From: Streptomyces sp. SUK 48
Lineage (GTDB): Bacteria; Actinomycetota; Actinomycetes; Streptomycetales; Streptomycetaceae
DNA length: 64,000 nucleotides
Reading direction: 5' to 3'
NCBI RefSeq assembly: GCF_009650765.1
Contig: NZ_CP045740.1
Coordinates: 6,610,001 to 6,674,000 of the forward strand
Of this stretch, positions 8,690 to 21,150 are shown one piece after another (position 1 is the first letter of the stretch; every line of letters begins with the position of its first letter). Under the pieces are notes generated by a model. That model was not told the origin of the DNA, made no database searches, and worked only from the letters and a program-made list of their open reading frames with translations. The translations under genes and the position numbers were made by a program.

Positions 8690-11361
8690 TGGAGTCGGCC
8701 GAGATCCGCCGCCGCTGGCTGAGCTTCTACGAGGAGCGCGGTCACACCGTCGTCCCTTCGGCGTCGCTCATCGCGGACGACCCGACTCTGCTCCTCGTCC
8801 CCGCCGGCATGGTGCCCTTCAAGCCCTACTTCCTGGGCGAGGTCAAGCCGCCCTTCCAGCGCGCCACCAGCGTGCAGAAGTGCGTGCGCACGCCCGACAT
8901 CGAAGAGGTCGGCAAGACCACCCGCCACGGCACGTTCTTCCAGATGTGCGGCAACTTCTCCTTCGGCGACTACTTCAAGGAAGGCGCCATCACGTACGCC
9001 TGGGAGCTGCTCACCAGCTCCCGGGACAAGGGCGGTTACGGCCTCGACCCCGAGCGCCTGTGGATCACCGTCTACCTGGACGACGACGAGGCCGAGCGGA
9101 TCTGGCACGAGGTCGTCGGCGTGCCCAAGGAGCGCATCCAGCGCCTGGGCAAGAAGGACAACTTCTGGTCCATGGGCGTCCCCGGCCCCTGCGGCCCCTG
9201 CTCCGAGATCAACTACGACCGCGGCCCCGAGTTCGGCGTCGAGGGCGGCCCGGCCGTCAACGACGAGCGGTACGTGGAGATCTGGAACCTCGTCTTCATG
9301 CAGTACGAGCGGGGCGAGGGCACCGGCAAGGACGACTTCGAGATCCTCGGCGACCTGCCCAGCAAGAACATCGACACCGGCCTCGGCCTCGAACGCCTCG
9401 CCATGATTCTGCAGGGCGTGCAGAACATGTACGAGATCGACACCTCGATGGCCGTCATCGAGAAGGCCACCGAGCTGACCGGCGTCCGCTACGGCGACGC
9501 CCAGGACTCGGACGTCTCCCTGCGCGTGGTCACCGACCACATGCGCACCTCCGTGATGCTCATCGGCGACGGCGTCACCCCGGGCAACGAGGGCCGCGGC
9601 TATGTGCTGCGCCGCATCATGCGCCGCGCCATCCGCAACATGCGGCTGCTGGGCGCCACCGGGCCGGTCGTCAAGAGCCTGATCGACACCGTGATCGCCA
9701 TGATGGGCCAGCAGTACCCGGAGCTGGTCACCGACCGCGAGCGCATCGAGAAGGTCGCCGTCGCCGAGGAGAACGCCTTCCTGAAGACGCTGAAGGCCGG
9801 CACCAACATCCTGGACACCGCCGTCACCGAGACCAAGCAGTCCGGCGGCGGCATCCTGTCCGGCGAGAAGGCGTTCCTGCTCCACGACACCTGGGGCTTC
9901 CCGATCGACCTCACCCTGGAGATGGCCGCCGAACAGGGCCTCGCCGTGGACGAGGAGGGCTTCCGCCGCCTGATGAAGGAGCAGCGGGAGCGCGCCAAGG
10001 CCGACGCCCAGGCCAAGAAGACCGGCCACGCCGACCTCGGTGCCTACCGTGAGATCGCCGACAGCGCCGGTGCCACCGACTTCATCGGGTACGCCGACAC
10101 CGAGGGCGAGTCCACCATCGTGGGCCTCCTGGTCGACGGCGTCTCCTCGCCCGCCGCCTCCGAGGGCGACGAGGTCGAGGTCGTCCTGGACCGCACCCCG
10201 TTCTACGCCGAGGGCGGCGGCCAGATCGGCGACACCGGCCGGATCAGGGCCGACTCCGGTGCCGTGATCGAGATCCGCGACTGCCAGAAGCCGGTCCCGG
10301 GTGTGTACGTGCACAAGGGCGTCGTCCAGGTCGGCGAGGTGACCGTCGGCGCCAAGGCCCAGGCCACCATCGACGTGCGCCGCCGCAAGGCCATCGCCCG
10401 CGCCCACTCGGCCACCCACCTCACCCATCAGGCCCTGCGCGACGCCCTCGGCCCGACGGCCGCCCAGGCCGGTTCCGAGAACCAGCCGGGCCGCTTCCGC
10501 TTCGACTTCGGCTCGCCGTCCGCCGTGCCGACGGCCGTGATGAGCGACGTCGAGCAGAAGATCAACGAGGTCCTCGCCCGCGACCTCGATGTGCACGCCG
10601 AGGTCATGGGCATCGACGACGCCAAGAAGCAGGGCGCCATCGCCGAGTTCGGCGAGAAGTACGGCGAGCGGGTCCGCGTGGTGACCATCGGCGACTTCTC
10701 CAAGGAGCTGTGCGGCGGCACGCATGTGCACAACACCGCCCAGCTGGGCCTGGTGAAGCTGCTCGGCGAGTCCTCCATCGGCTCCGGTGTGCGCCGTATC
10801 GAGGCCCTGGTCGGCGTGGACGCCTACCACTTCCTCGCCCGTGAGCACACGGTCGTCAACCAGCTGACCGAGCTGCTCAAGGGCCGCTCCGAGGAGCTGC
10901 CGGAGAAGGTCTCCGCCATGCTCGGCAAGCTGAAGGACGCCGAGAAGGAGATCGAGAAGTTCCGCGCCGAGAAGGTGCTCCAGGCCGCCGCCGGGCTCGC
11001 CGACTCGGCCAAGGACGTGCGGGGCATCGCCCTGGTCACCGGCCAGGTGCCGGACGGCACCACGCCGGACGACCTGCGCAAGCTGGTCCTCGACGTGCGC
11101 GGCCGCATCCAGGGCGGCCGGGCCGCCGTGGTCGCCCTGTTCACCGTGAACAACGGCAAGCCGCTGACGGTCATCGCCACCAACGAGGCCGCCCGCGAGC
11201 GTGGTCTGAAGGCCGGCGACCTGGTGCGCACGGCCGCCAAGACCCTCGGTGGCGGCGGTGGCGGCAAGCCGGACGTCGCCCAGGGCGGCGGCCAGAACCC
11301 GGCCGCCGTCGGCGAGGCCGCCGAGGCCATCGAGCGTCTCGTCACCGAGACCGCCAAGTGA
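8689..11361 (+). CDS. alaS: Alanyl-tRNA synthetase
   Basis: An 890-residue class II synthetase with all expected parts. The catalytic core starts at residue 1 ([21 protein letters not shown], shown here only in part: [16 protein letters not shown]) and includes [11 protein letters not shown]. The editing domain has the zinc-binding [11 protein letters not shown] near residue 572 and the conserved CGGTHV near 680. The C-Ala domain has a Gly-rich [15 protein letters not shown] segment. It charges tRNA-Ala and clears mischarged Ser or Gly. The start overlaps the preceding stop. No terminator separates it from ruvX 25 bases on, so the two are probably co-transcribed. Confidence 0.97.
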   Translation: MESAEIRRRWLSFYEERGHTVVPSASLIADDPTLLLVPAGMVPFKPYFLGEVKPPFQRATSVQKCVRTPDIEEVGKTTRHGTFFQMCGNFSFGDYFKEGAITYAWELLTSSRDKGGYGLDPERLWITVYLDDDEAERIWHEVVGVPKERIQRLGKKDNFWSMGVPGPCGPCSEINYDRGPEFGVEGGPAVNDERYVEIWNLVFMQYERGEGTGKDDFEILGDLPSKNIDTGLGLERLAMILQGVQNMYEIDTSMAVIEKATELTGVRYGDAQDSDVSLRVVTDHMRTSVMLIGDGVTPGNEGRGYVLRRIMRRAIRNMRLLGATGPVVKSLIDTVIAMMGQQYPELVTDRERIEKVAVAEENAFLKTLKAGTNILDTAVTETKQSGGGILSGEKAFLLHDTWGFPIDLTLEMAAEQGLAVDEEGFRRLMKEQRERAKADAQAKKTGHADLGAYREIADSAGATDFIGYADTEGESTIVGLLVDGVSSPAASEGDEVEVVLDRTPFYAEGGGQIGDTGRIRADSGAVIEIRDCQKPVPGVYVHKGVVQVGEVTVGAKAQATIDVRRRKAIARAHSATHLTHQALRDALGPTAAQAGSENQPGRFRFDFGSPSAVPTAVMSDVEQKINEVLARDLDVHAEVMGIDDAKKQGAIAEFGEKYGERVRVVTIGDFSKELCGGTHVHNTAQLGLVKLLGESSIGSGVRRIEALVGVDAYHFLAREHTVVNQLTELLKGRSEELPEKVSAMLGKLKDAEKEIEKFRAEKVLQAAAGLADSAKDVRGIALVTGQVPDGTTPDDLRKLVLDVRGRIQGGRAAVVALFTVNNGKPLTVIATNEAARERGLKAGDLVRTAAKTLGGGGGGKPDVAQGGGQNPAAVGEAAEAIERLVTETAK

Positions 11362-11386
11362 TATCCGAGTAAGGAAACGGTCGGAA

Positions 11387-11851
11387 ATGCGCAGAGGACG
11401 TCGGCTTTCGATCGACGTCGGGGACGCCCGGATCGGGGTCGCCTCGTGCGACCCCGACGGCATCCTCGCCACCCCGGTGGAGACGGTCCCCGGCCGGGAC
11501 ATCCCCGCCGCCCACCGCCGGTTGCGTCAACTGGTGGCGGAGTATGAGCCGATCGAGGTAGTCGTCGGTCTCCCTCGCTCTCTCAAGGGGGGCGAGGGCC
11601 CGGCCGCCGTCAAGGTCCGCGCCTTCACCCAGGAGCTCGCCCAGGGCATCACTCCGGTGCCGGTCCGCCTCGTGGACGAGCGGATGACGACCGTGACGGC
11701 CTCGCAGGGGCTGCGGGCCTCGGGCGTGAAGTCCAAGAAGGGCCGGTCCGTCATCGACCAGGCCGCGGCCGTGATCATCCTCCAGCAGGCCCTCGAATCC
11801 GAACGGGTGTCAGGTAAGCCACCCGGCGAGGGCGTCGAAGTGGTCATCTGA
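11387..11851 (+). CDS. ruvX: Putative pre-16S rRNA nuclease / Holliday junction resolvase-like (YqgF/RuvX)
   Basis: A 154-residue RNase H-fold protein of the YqgF family, implicated in 16S rRNA 5' end maturation. The catalytic motif SIDVGDARIGVA (residues 8-19) and the downstream DERMTTVTA (near 104) are present, and the last acidic residue is in VIDQAAA. ATG 11387 is chosen because AAGGAAACGG lies just upstream and the family starts here. It sits between alaS and mltG, a common actinobacterial order. Confidence 0.92.
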   Translation: MRRGRRLSIDVGDARIGVASCDPDGILATPVETVPGRDIPAAHRRLRQLVAEYEPIEVVVGLPRSLKGGEGPAAVKVRAFTQELAQGITPVPVRLVDERMTTVTASQGLRASGVKSKKGRSVIDQAAAVIILQQALESERVSGKPPGEGVEVVI

Positions 11852-11973
11852 TCGCGATACGGTAACGTTCCGCGCGATGCGGCGGCGTTCGAACAGCCGC
11901 CGCACAGCAAGAGGCGGAGCGGAAGCCGGCCCCCGAGCCGGGAGACCGTCGGCCTCGCGGCTCTAGGGGATCG

Positions 11974-13692
11974 ATGACTGAGTATGGCCGGGGCCCAGGC
12001 TCCGAACCGTGGCATCCGCAGGACCCGTTGTACGGGGACGGCGGATGGGAAGGGCAGCAGGCGTACGCCGGCCATCAGGCTGCCTACGGCGGCCTTTCGC
12101 AGCAGCAGTACCCGCAGCAGCCGCAGCAGCAGTACGGCGGCGAGTGGACCCAGGGCTCCCAGCCCGGTTACGACGGTCAGCAGTACCCGTACTACGGCGA
12201 CCAGGGCCATCCCCCGTACGACCCCCAGTACCAGGGCCAGTATCCGCAGCACCCCCAGCAGCCCGGCCATCCGCAGCAGCCCGGCCACCACCAGGGCGGC
12301 TGGGACGCGACCGGCACCCACGGCCAGGTGCCCTACGCGGCCGATCCCGGTGACCCCTACGGCCAGCAGCCCGTGGCGTACGGCGCCGAGCAGCCCGACC
12401 TCTACGGCACCGAGGACGCCTACCCCCCGCCGGAGCCCCCCGGCCGCAGGCGCCCCGAGGCCGAACCCGATCCCGAGGCGCCCGCCGACGGCGAGGAGGA
12501 GCACGCCTTCTTCGCGGGCGGCGGCGAGGACGACGAGGACGGCGAGGAGCATGAGCTGGCCGGCCGCAGGGAGCGGCGCGGCGGCAAAGGCAGAAAACCC
12601 GTCAAGAGCAAGAAACGCCGCACCGGCTGCGCCTGTATGGTCGTCGTCCTGGTCTTCGGCGGCGGCCTCGGCGGGGTCGGGTACTACGGCTACAAGTTCT
12701 ACCAAAATCGTTTCGCCCCGGCCCCGGACTACGCGGGCGACGGCACCGGCGAGACGGTGACCGTCGAGATCCCCAAGGGCGCCGGCGGCTGGGACATCGG
12801 CCGGCGGCTGAAAGAGGCCGGTGTCGTCAAGAGCGCCGACGCCTTCGTCCACGCCCAGGGCACGACTCCGGGCGGCGACTCGATCCAGGCCGGCGCCTAT
12901 CTCCTGAAGAAGGAGATGTCCGCCGCGAGCGCGGTGCGGATGATGCTCGACCCGAAGAGTCAGAACAATGTCGTCGTGACGCCGGGCGAGCGTAATTCCG
13001 GCGTCTATCAGGCCATCGACAAGAAGCTCGAACTCTCCGCCGGCAGCACCCAGAAGATCGCGCAGAAGGATTACAGCAGCCTCGGAGCCCCGTCCTGGGT
13101 GCAGAAGAACTCCGACATGAAGGACCCGCTGGAGGGCTTCCTCTTCCCGGGTACGTACCCGGCCGCGAAGGGCATGAAGCCGGACGCGATCCTCAAGCAG
13201 ATGGTGGCCCAGGCCAAGGAGCGGTACGCCGCCTACGGCCTGGACGCGAAGGCCAAGTCCCTTGGTCTGCATGACGCGTTCGAGCTGGTCACGGTCGCGA
13301 GCCTGGTCCAGGCCGAGGGCAAGACGCACGAGGACTTCCGCAAGATGGCCGAGGTGGTCTACAACCGCCTGAAGCCCACCAACACCGAGACCAACCAGCT
13401 CCTCCAGTTCGACTCGACGTACAACTACGCCAAGGGCACCAGCAACATCCATATCTCCGAGAAGGAGATCAACAGCAACCAGAGCCCGTACAACACGTAC
13501 ACCCACAAGGGCCTGCCGCCCGGTCCGATCGGAAACCCCGGCGAGGACGCGCTCAAGGCGGCGCTGAATCCGACCCACGACGGCTGGATCTATTTCGTGG
13601 CGACCGACGGTACGACCAATACCGAATTCGCCAAGACCTACGAAGAATTCCAGCAACTCAAGGAAAAGTTCAATGCCAGCTCGGGCCACTGA
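11974..13692 (+). CDS. mltG: Endolytic murein transglycosylase MltG with Gln/Tyr-rich N-terminal tail
   Basis: A 572-residue protein. Residues 1-155 are a cytoplasmic low-complexity tail rich in Gln, Tyr, Pro and Gly (for example QQYPQQPQQQYGG), followed by an acidic stretch and a basic stop-transfer patch. A single membrane segment is at about 212-236, and the YceG/MltG domain fills the rest. The catalytic glutamate lies in VASLVQAEGK near residue 447. MltG cuts nascent peptidoglycan and limits glycan length. The E. coli enzyme has no such long tail, and the tail may recruit partners. The 3' end overlaps aroE by 20 bases. Confidence 0.93.
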   Translation: MTEYGRGPGSEPWHPQDPLYGDGGWEGQQAYAGHQAAYGGLSQQQYPQQPQQQYGGEWTQGSQPGYDGQQYPYYGDQGHPPYDPQYQGQYPQHPQQPGHPQQPGHHQGGWDATGTHGQVPYAADPGDPYGQQPVAYGAEQPDLYGTEDAYPPPEPPGRRRPEAEPDPEAPADGEEEHAFFAGGGEDDEDGEEHELAGRRERRGGKGRKPVKSKKRRTGCACMVVVLVFGGGLGGVGYYGYKFYQNRFAPAPDYAGDGTGETVTVEIPKGAGGWDIGRRLKEAGVVKSADAFVHAQGTTPGGDSIQAGAYLLKKEMSAASAVRMMLDPKSQNNVVVTPGERNSGVYQAIDKKLELSAGSTQKIAQKDYSSLGAPSWVQKNSDMKDPLEGFLFPGTYPAAKGMKPDAILKQMVAQAKERYAAYGLDAKAKSLGLHDAFELVTVASLVQAEGKTHEDFRKMAEVVYNRLKPTNTETNQLLQFDSTYNYAKGTSNIHISEKEINSNQSPYNTYTHKGLPPGPIGNPGEDALKAALNPTHDGWIYFVATDGTTNTEFAKTYEEFQQLKEKFNASSGH

Positions 13693-14512
13693 CGCCCGCC
13701 GGGCCGCCGTGCTCGGAAAGCCCATCGCCCACTCCCTCTCCCCGGTGCTGCACCGGGCCGCCTACGCCGAACTCGGGCTCACCGGCTGGTCGTACGACCG
13801 GTTCGAGGTGGACGAGGCGGAGCTGCCCGGGTTCTTCGAGAAGCTCGGGCCCGAGTGGGCGGGGCTGTCGCTGACCATGCCGTTGAAGCGGGCGGTCATC
13901 CCGCTGCTGGACGAGATCAGCGAGACCGCCGCCTCGGTCGACGCCGTCAACACCGTGGTGTTCGACGCGGACGGCCGCACACACGGGGACAACACCGATG
14001 TCCCGGGCATGGTGGCCGCGCTGCGCGAACACGGCATCGAGGAGGTCGGGTCCGCCGCGATCCTCGGCGCCGGCGCCACCGCCTCCTCCGCGCTCGCCGC
14101 CCTGTCCCGGATCTGCGCCGGCGAGGTCGTCGCCTATGTGCGCAGCGAGCCCCGCGCCGCCGAGATGCGCCAGTGGGGCCGCCGCCTCGGCGTGGACGTC
14201 CGTACGGCCGACTGGTCGGACGCGGCCGAGGCGCTGCGCGCCCCGCTGGTGATCGCCACCACCCCGGCCGGCACCACCGACGCCCTCGCCGCCGCCGTGC
14301 CCGAGCGCCCCGCCACCCTCTTCGACGTGCTCTACGAGCCCTGGCCGACCGAGCTGGCCGCCCGCTGGTCCATGTACGGCGGCGCGGTGGTCGGCGGCCT
14401 CGACCTGCTGGTCCACCAGGCCGTCCTCCAGGTCGAGCGGATGACCGGGCGCGCCCCGGCGCCGCTGGAGGCCATGCGCCGGGCCGGGGAACAGGCGCTC
14501 GCCGCCCGCTGA
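13673..14512 (+). CDS. aroE: Shikimate dehydrogenase
   Basis: A 279-residue shikimate 5-dehydrogenase that reduces 3-dehydroshikimate with NADPH. The shikimate-binding GKPIAHSLSPVLHRAAY is near residue 14, the catalytic-loop NTVVFDADGRTHGDNTDV near 90, the nucleotide loop LGAGATASSAL near 128 and GGLDLLVHQA near the end. The ATG lies inside the end of mltG with AAGGAAAAG in front, so translation is coupled to mltG. With aroC, aroK and aroB downstream it forms an aromatic amino-acid supply cluster. Confidence 0.92.
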   Translation: MPARATDARRAAVLGKPIAHSLSPVLHRAAYAELGLTGWSYDRFEVDEAELPGFFEKLGPEWAGLSLTMPLKRAVIPLLDEISETAASVDAVNTVVFDADGRTHGDNTDVPGMVAALREHGIEEVGSAAILGAGATASSALAALSRICAGEVVAYVRSEPRAAEMRQWGRRLGVDVRTADWSDAAEALRAPLVIATTPAGTTDALAAAVPERPATLFDVLYEPWPTELAARWSMYGGAVVGGLDLLVHQAVLQVERMTGRAPAPLEAMRRAGEQALAAR

Positions 14513-14513
14513 G

Positions 14514-14577
14514 CGCTCCCCGTCCGGCCCGCTGACCGCCCCCCTCGGGCCCGCCGACCGCTCCCCGTCCGGCCCGC
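14514..14577 (+). repeat. 19-bp direct repeat in the aroE-aroC gap
   Basis: CGCTCCCCGTCCGGCCCGC occurs at 14514-14532 and again at 14559-14577, 45 bases apart, just after the aroE stop. Purpose unknown. The rest of the 230-base gap shows nothing clear except the aroC ribosome binding site. Confidence 0.6.
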
Positions 14578-14744
14578 CGGGCCCCCGTACCTCGTCCGCT
14601 TGCTGGACCGGACACCGGACACCCGTCGCGGACGTGGGAGGATCGGACATGGCGGACCGGGGTCGCGCATCCGGTCACGCCGTCGGTGCCCGCGGCAGAA
14701 CGCGTGGGCCGGGCAGTACCGGGCGCGAACACTGAGGAGCACCG

Positions 14745-17529
<2,785 letters not shown>

Positions 17530-17583
17530 CTCCGCGTTCTCGCAGGTTGCGCCATCTTCCTCGGCGCATCGGGCACTTCGGAT

Positions 17584-17620
17584 CGTCCCCGGCCGTTTCA
17601 CCGAACGACGGCCGGGGACG
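17584..17620 (+). terminator. Hairpin terminator after aroB
   Basis: A perfect 13-bp stem (17584-17596 with 17608-17620) closes an 11-base loop. There is no T-tract. It is well placed to end the mltG-aroB transcript. Confidence 0.75.
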
Positions 17621-17699
17621 GTACCGTTCGCAGAGGTGCGGGGCCCACGCCCCCGCCGCCTGCACCCCCAACTGCCTGTACGAGACGGAGTGGCAACGG

Positions 17700-18773
17700 A
17701 TGCAGCACGCAGTGGGAGCTCCGCTGCCGCCGCCCCATCAGCCGGGGCACCGGCCGCACACCGGCTGGCCGTCGGCCGCCCCGCCCCCGGGCGAACCGCC
17801 CGCGCAGGGCCCCGCCGCCCCGCCCCCGGCCTTCCCGCCGCCGTCGCCGCAGGTCCCTCCGGGGCAGCAGCGGCCACCGGTGCCGCCCGCACCGGCGCCG
17901 TCGGGGCACCCGCAGGCGCAGCCCCCGGCCCCCAGCCAGCCCCCGGCTCCCGCCCATCCGGGCGTCCCGGGGCACCCACGGCCCCCGGCCCCCGCCGGTC
18001 CCATGCCGCCGCAGGCGCCCGCCCGGCCGCAGGGGCCTGCCCGGCCGCAGGGGCCTGCCCGGCCGCAGGGGCCTGCCCGGCCGCAGGGGCCTGCCCGGCC
18101 GCAGGGATCCGAGCAACAGGCCCCCGACAGCACCGGGCACGTGCACCTGCCCCCGGGTGCGCCCTTCGGTGTGCCGACCCCCGCGCCGACCGCCACCGCG
18201 GTGCCCGATCCGACGACGACCACGCTGGCCGTCCTGCTGATCGGACCCGCGGGCGCGGGCAAGACCAGCGTGGCGAAGTACTGGGCGGACCACCGGCGCG
18301 TGCCCACGGCCCACATCAGCCTGGACGACGTGCGCGAGTGGGTCCGCTCCGGCTTCGCCGACCCCCAGTCCGGGTGGAACGACCACTCCGAGGCCCAGTA
18401 CCGCCTGGCCCGCCGCACCTGCGGCTTCTCCGCGCGCAACTTCCTGGCGAACGGGATCTCCTGCATCCTGGACGACGCCGTCTTCCCGGACCGCCCGGTC
18501 GTCGGACTCGGCGGCTGGAAGCGCCATGTCGGCCCCGGTCTGCTCCCGGTCGTCCTGCTGCCCGGCCTGGACATCGTCCTGGAGCGCAACGCCGAACGCT
18601 CCGGCAACCGCCGCCTCACCGACGAGGAGGTCGCCCGCATCCACGGCCGCATGGCCGGCTGGTACGGCTCGGGCCTCCCGATCATCGACAACTCCCAACT
18701 GGACGTCCCGGGCACGGCACGGGTCCTGGACGAGGTCCTGGCGAGAGCGATAGCCAGCCCGCCGAACTGGTAG
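17700..18773 (+). CDS. Proline-rich P-loop ATPase/kinase-like protein
   Basis: A 357-residue protein in two parts. Residues 1-165 are Pro/Gln/Ala-rich and disordered, with an ARPQGP hexapeptide repeated between about residues 108 and 135. Residues 175-357 form an AAA_33-type P-loop domain with Walker A GPAGAGKTSVAKYW near 181, the acidic motif SLDDVREW near 207 and a lid region ERNAERSGNRRLTDEEV. The domain resembles small nucleotide or metabolite kinases, but the substrate is unknown. ATG 17700 has GGAG 9 bases before it. It lies behind the aroB terminator. Confidence 0.75.
   Translation: MQHAVGAPLPPPHQPGHRPHTGWPSAAPPPGEPPAQGPAAPPPAFPPPSPQVPPGQQRPPVPPAPAPSGHPQAQPPAPSQPPAPAHPGVPGHPRPPAPAGPMPPQAPARPQGPARPQGPARPQGPARPQGPARPQGSEQQAPDSTGHVHLPPGAPFGVPTPAPTATAVPDPTTTTLAVLLIGPAGAGKTSVAKYWADHRRVPTAHISLDDVREWVRSGFADPQSGWNDHSEAQYRLARRTCGFSARNFLANGISCILDDAVFPDRPVVGLGGWKRHVGPGLLPVVLLPGLDIVLERNAERSGNRRLTDEEVARIHGRMAGWYGSGLPIIDNSQLDVPGTARVLDEVLARAIASPPNW
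18023..18105 (+). repeat. 18-bp tandem repeat inside the P-loop protein gene
   Basis: The unit CCGGCCGCAGGGGCCTGC is repeated exactly four times from 18023 to 18094, with a fifth partial copy to 18105. It stays in frame and encodes Arg-Pro-Gln-Gly-Pro-Ala. Near-perfect identity between copies suggests recent slippage, so copy number may vary between strains. Confidence 0.9.
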
Positions 18774-18835
18774 ACCGAACCGGTGGAGCAGCGGGGCGCG
18801 ATCACCCCCGCAAACCCCACTCGGCCCTCCTGAAT

Positions 18836-18864
18836 CGGCACAAACCGCATAAAACTTCTACGCT
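18836..18864 (+). promoter_or_regulatory. Putative promoter for a leaderless M24 peptidase-like mRNA
   Basis: -10 TACGCT at 18859-18864 lies 6 bases before ATG 18871, which has no ribosome binding site. A weak -35-like CGGCAC begins at 18836. The spacing fits a leaderless transcript. Confidence 0.5.
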
Positions 18865-18870
18865 CATCTC

Positions 18871-19977
18871 ATGTCAGAGGTGTACGCGAACCGCCGATCC
18901 CGCCTGCGGGACCACTTCAACGCGGCCGGCACCGCGGCAGCGCTCGTCACCCGCCCCGCCAACGTGCGCTACCTCGCGGCCGCCGCCCCGCACGGCGCCG
19001 TGCTGCTCCTCGGCAGCCGCGAGGATCTCCTGGTGTGCGCGGTCCCGCCCGACGACCGCCCCTTCGAGGGGCGCCCGGACGAATCCCTGCGGGTGCGGGT
19101 CCTGCCCGCGCGGGGCGGTGACACCGCGGTGACCGCCGCCGACCTCGCCCGGGGCCAGGGCGCGGACTCCCTCGCCGTGGAGGAGCACCATCTGACGGTC
19201 GCCCGGCACCGGGCCATCGCCGCGATCGCCCCGGCCCTGCGCCTCGCCGACGTCGGCTGCGCCGTGGAGCAGCTCAGGGTCGTCAAGGACGAGGAGGAGA
19301 TCTCCTGCCTGCGCATCGGCGCCGAGATCGCCGACCAGGCCCTCGGCGAGCTGCTGGAGTCCATCCTGGTCGGCCGCACCGAACGGCACCTCGCCCTGGA
19401 GCTGGAGCGCCGTCTGGTCGACCACGGCGCCGACGGCCCCGCCTTCCCCACCTCCGTCGCCACCGGCCCGAACTCCGGCCGCCGCGGCCACCGGCCCACC
19501 GACCGCCGGGTGGAGGAGGGAGATTTCCTCTCCGTGTGCCTCGGCGCGACCTACCGCGGCTACCGCTGCGAGATCGGCCGTACGTTCGTCATCGGCACCT
19601 CGCCGGCGGACTGGCAGATCCAGCTGTACGACCTGGTCTTCGCCGCCCAGCGCGCCGGACGCGAGGCCCTCATGCCCGGCGCCGCCTACCGTGATGTGGA
19701 CCGCGCGGCACGCCATGTGCTGGACTCCGCGGGCTATGCGGAAGCCCTTCCGCCGCTCACCGGGCACGGTGTCGGACTCGAAATCGACGAGGACCCGCAG
19801 CTGGCCCCCTCGGCCATGGGTAAACTGGACGCTTGCGTGCCGGTCACCGTCGAACCGGGGGTCCACCTCCCGGGCCGGGGCGGTGTCCGGATCGATGACA
19901 CGCTCGTCGTACGCCCCGAGGCGGACGGCGGACCCGAGCTACTCACCATCACGACCAAGGAGCTGCTCGCGCTGTAG
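18871..19977 (+). CDS. M24 (Xaa-Pro) peptidase-like protein with degenerate metal site
   Basis: A 368-residue protein with the two-domain creatinase/prolidase layout, where pepQ normally sits beside efp. In active M24 peptidases two Asp, one His and two Glu bind two metal ions. Here the first Asp reads Cys223 (SVCLGA), the second Asp reads Glu234 (RCEIGRT), His299 (GHGVG) and Glu328 (VEPG) are kept, and the last Glu reads Asp342 (RIDD). The substrate His after GLEI is Asp306. The fold looks intact but two-metal catalysis is doubtful, so it may be a non-catalytic or altered enzyme. efp follows after 44 bases. Confidence 0.85.
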   Translation: MSEVYANRRSRLRDHFNAAGTAAALVTRPANVRYLAAAAPHGAVLLLGSREDLLVCAVPPDDRPFEGRPDESLRVRVLPARGGDTAVTAADLARGQGADSLAVEEHHLTVARHRAIAAIAPALRLADVGCAVEQLRVVKDEEEISCLRIGAEIADQALGELLESILVGRTERHLALELERRLVDHGADGPAFPTSVATGPNSGRRGHRPTDRRVEEGDFLSVCLGATYRGYRCEIGRTFVIGTSPADWQIQLYDLVFAAQRAGREALMPGAAYRDVDRAARHVLDSAGYAEALPPLTGHGVGLEIDEDPQLAPSAMGKLDACVPVTVEPGVHLPGRGGVRIDDTLVVRPEADGGPELLTITTKELLAL

Positions 19978-20021
19978 CGCGTGACCCGGGGTCGTACGTC
20001 AGTCCAGGAGATTCCGCAACC

Positions 20022-20588
20022 GTGGCTTCCACGAACGACCTCAAGAACGGCCTGGTGCTCAAGCTCGAAGGCGGCCAGCTCTGGTCCGTCGTCGAGTTCC
20101 AGCACGTCAAGCCCGGCAAGGGCCCGGCCTTCGTGCGCACCAAGCTCAAGAACGTGCTCTCCGGCAAGGTCGTCGACAAGACCTTCAACGCCGGTGTCAA
20201 GGTCGAGACCGCCACTGTCGACAAGCGCGACATGCAGTTCTCGTACATGGACGGCGACTACTTCGTCTTCATGGACATGCAGACCTACGACCAGCTGATG
20301 GTCGACCGCAAGGCCGTCGGCGACGCCGCCAACTTCCTGATCGAGGGCTTCACCGCCACCGTGGCCCAGCACGAGGGCGAGGTGCTCTTCGTGGAGTTGC
20401 CCGCCGCCGTCGAGCTGGTCATCCAGGAGACCGAGCCGGGCGTCCAGGGCGACCGCTCCACCGGTGGCACCAAGCCCGCCACCCTGGAGACCGGTCACCA
20501 GATCCAGGTCCCGCTCTTCATCACCACCGGTGAGAAGATCAAGGTCGACACCCGTACGAGCGACTACCTCGGCCGGGTGAACAGCTAA
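20022..20588 (+). CDS. efp: Elongation factor P
   Basis: A 188-residue three-domain tRNA mimic that rescues ribosomes stalled at polyproline stretches. The domain I loop tip reads K30-PGKGPA, with Lys33 at the tip. Actinobacterial EF-Ps with this PGKGP loop are reported to work without lysine modification, and no EpmA or EarP partner is visible here. The GTG start begins [10 protein letters not shown]. nusB begins 2 bases after the stop. Many genes in this window encode proline-rich proteins (mltG, the P-loop protein, cvnA), which are plausible clients. Confidence 0.96.
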   Translation: MASTNDLKNGLVLKLEGGQLWSVVEFQHVKPGKGPAFVRTKLKNVLSGKVVDKTFNAGVKVETATVDKRDMQFSYMDGDYFVFMDMQTYDQLMVDRKAVGDAANFLIEGFTATVAQHEGEVLFVELPAAVELVIQETEPGVQGDRSTGGTKPATLETGHQIQVPLFITTGEKIKVDTRTSDYLGRVNS

Positions 20589-20590
20589 CC

Positions 20591-21019
20591 GTGGCTGCCC
20601 GCAACACGGCCCGCAAGCGCGCCTTCCAGATCCTCTTCGAGGGCGACCAGCGCGGCGCCGACGTCCTGACGGTCCTCGCCGACTGGGTCCGCCTGTCCCG
20701 GTCCGACACCCGGCAGCCGCCGGTCAGCGAGTACACGATGCAGCTGGTCGAGGGGTACGCCGAGCACGCCCGGCGCATCGACGAGCTGATCGCCCAGTAC
20801 GCGGTCGGGTGGACGCTCGACCGGATGCCGGTCGTGGACCGCAACATCCTGCGGCTGGGCGCGTACGAGCTGATCTGGGTGGACGAGACCCCGGACGCCG
20901 TCGTGCTGGACGAGATGGTGCAGCTGGCGAAGGAGTTCTCGACCGATGAGTCGCCCTCGTTCGTCAACGGTCTGCTGGGGCGCTTCAAGGAGCTGAAGCC
21001 CTCGCTCCGCCGGGACTAG
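20591..21019 (+). CDS. nusB: Transcription antitermination factor NusB
   Basis: A 142-residue all-helical protein that binds boxA RNA with S10 (NusE) during rRNA transcription. Family signatures are RKRAFQILFE at the N-terminus, the middle segment DRMPVVDRNILRLGAYEL and the C-terminal SFVNGLLGRF. The GTG start is 2 bases after efp, so the two are coupled. A long nested hairpin follows the stop. Confidence 0.95.
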   Translation: MAARNTARKRAFQILFEGDQRGADVLTVLADWVRLSRSDTRQPPVSEYTMQLVEGYAEHARRIDELIAQYAVGWTLDRMPVVDRNILRLGAYELIWVDETPDAVVLDEMVQLAKEFSTDESPSFVNGLLGRFKELKPSLRRD

Positions 21020-21038
21020 CCGGGAGGAAGACCGCCTG

Positions 21039-21099
21039 GAGGGGCGCCGGGTGACCGCCGTGCGGCGAAGCCGCGCATCGGCGGAGCCCCGCGCCCCTC
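21039..21099 (+). terminator. Nested hairpin after nusB
   Basis: Outer stem GAGGGGCGC (21039-21047) pairs with 21091-21099. The inner CCGCCG (21055-21060) pairs with CGGCGG (21079-21084), and the tip is GCGGC-GAA-GCCGC (21062-21074). No T-tract. It lies between convergent nusB and bldD and probably ends efp-nusB transcription. Confidence 0.65.
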
Positions 21100-21150
21100 A
21101 GGCGTGTCCGCGGCGGCAACCGGCCTCGAGAGCCGATCTGAGCAGTCGTA

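Noticed and set aside
8470..11502. A 1010-codon minus-strand frame opposite alaS
   Set aside because: Same GC shadow effect. The plus-strand alaS is complete with all family motifs.
18023..18105. CRISPR-like array
   Set aside because: The units are contiguous, 18 bp, in frame and inside a proline-rich coding region, with no spacers. It is a coding minisatellite.
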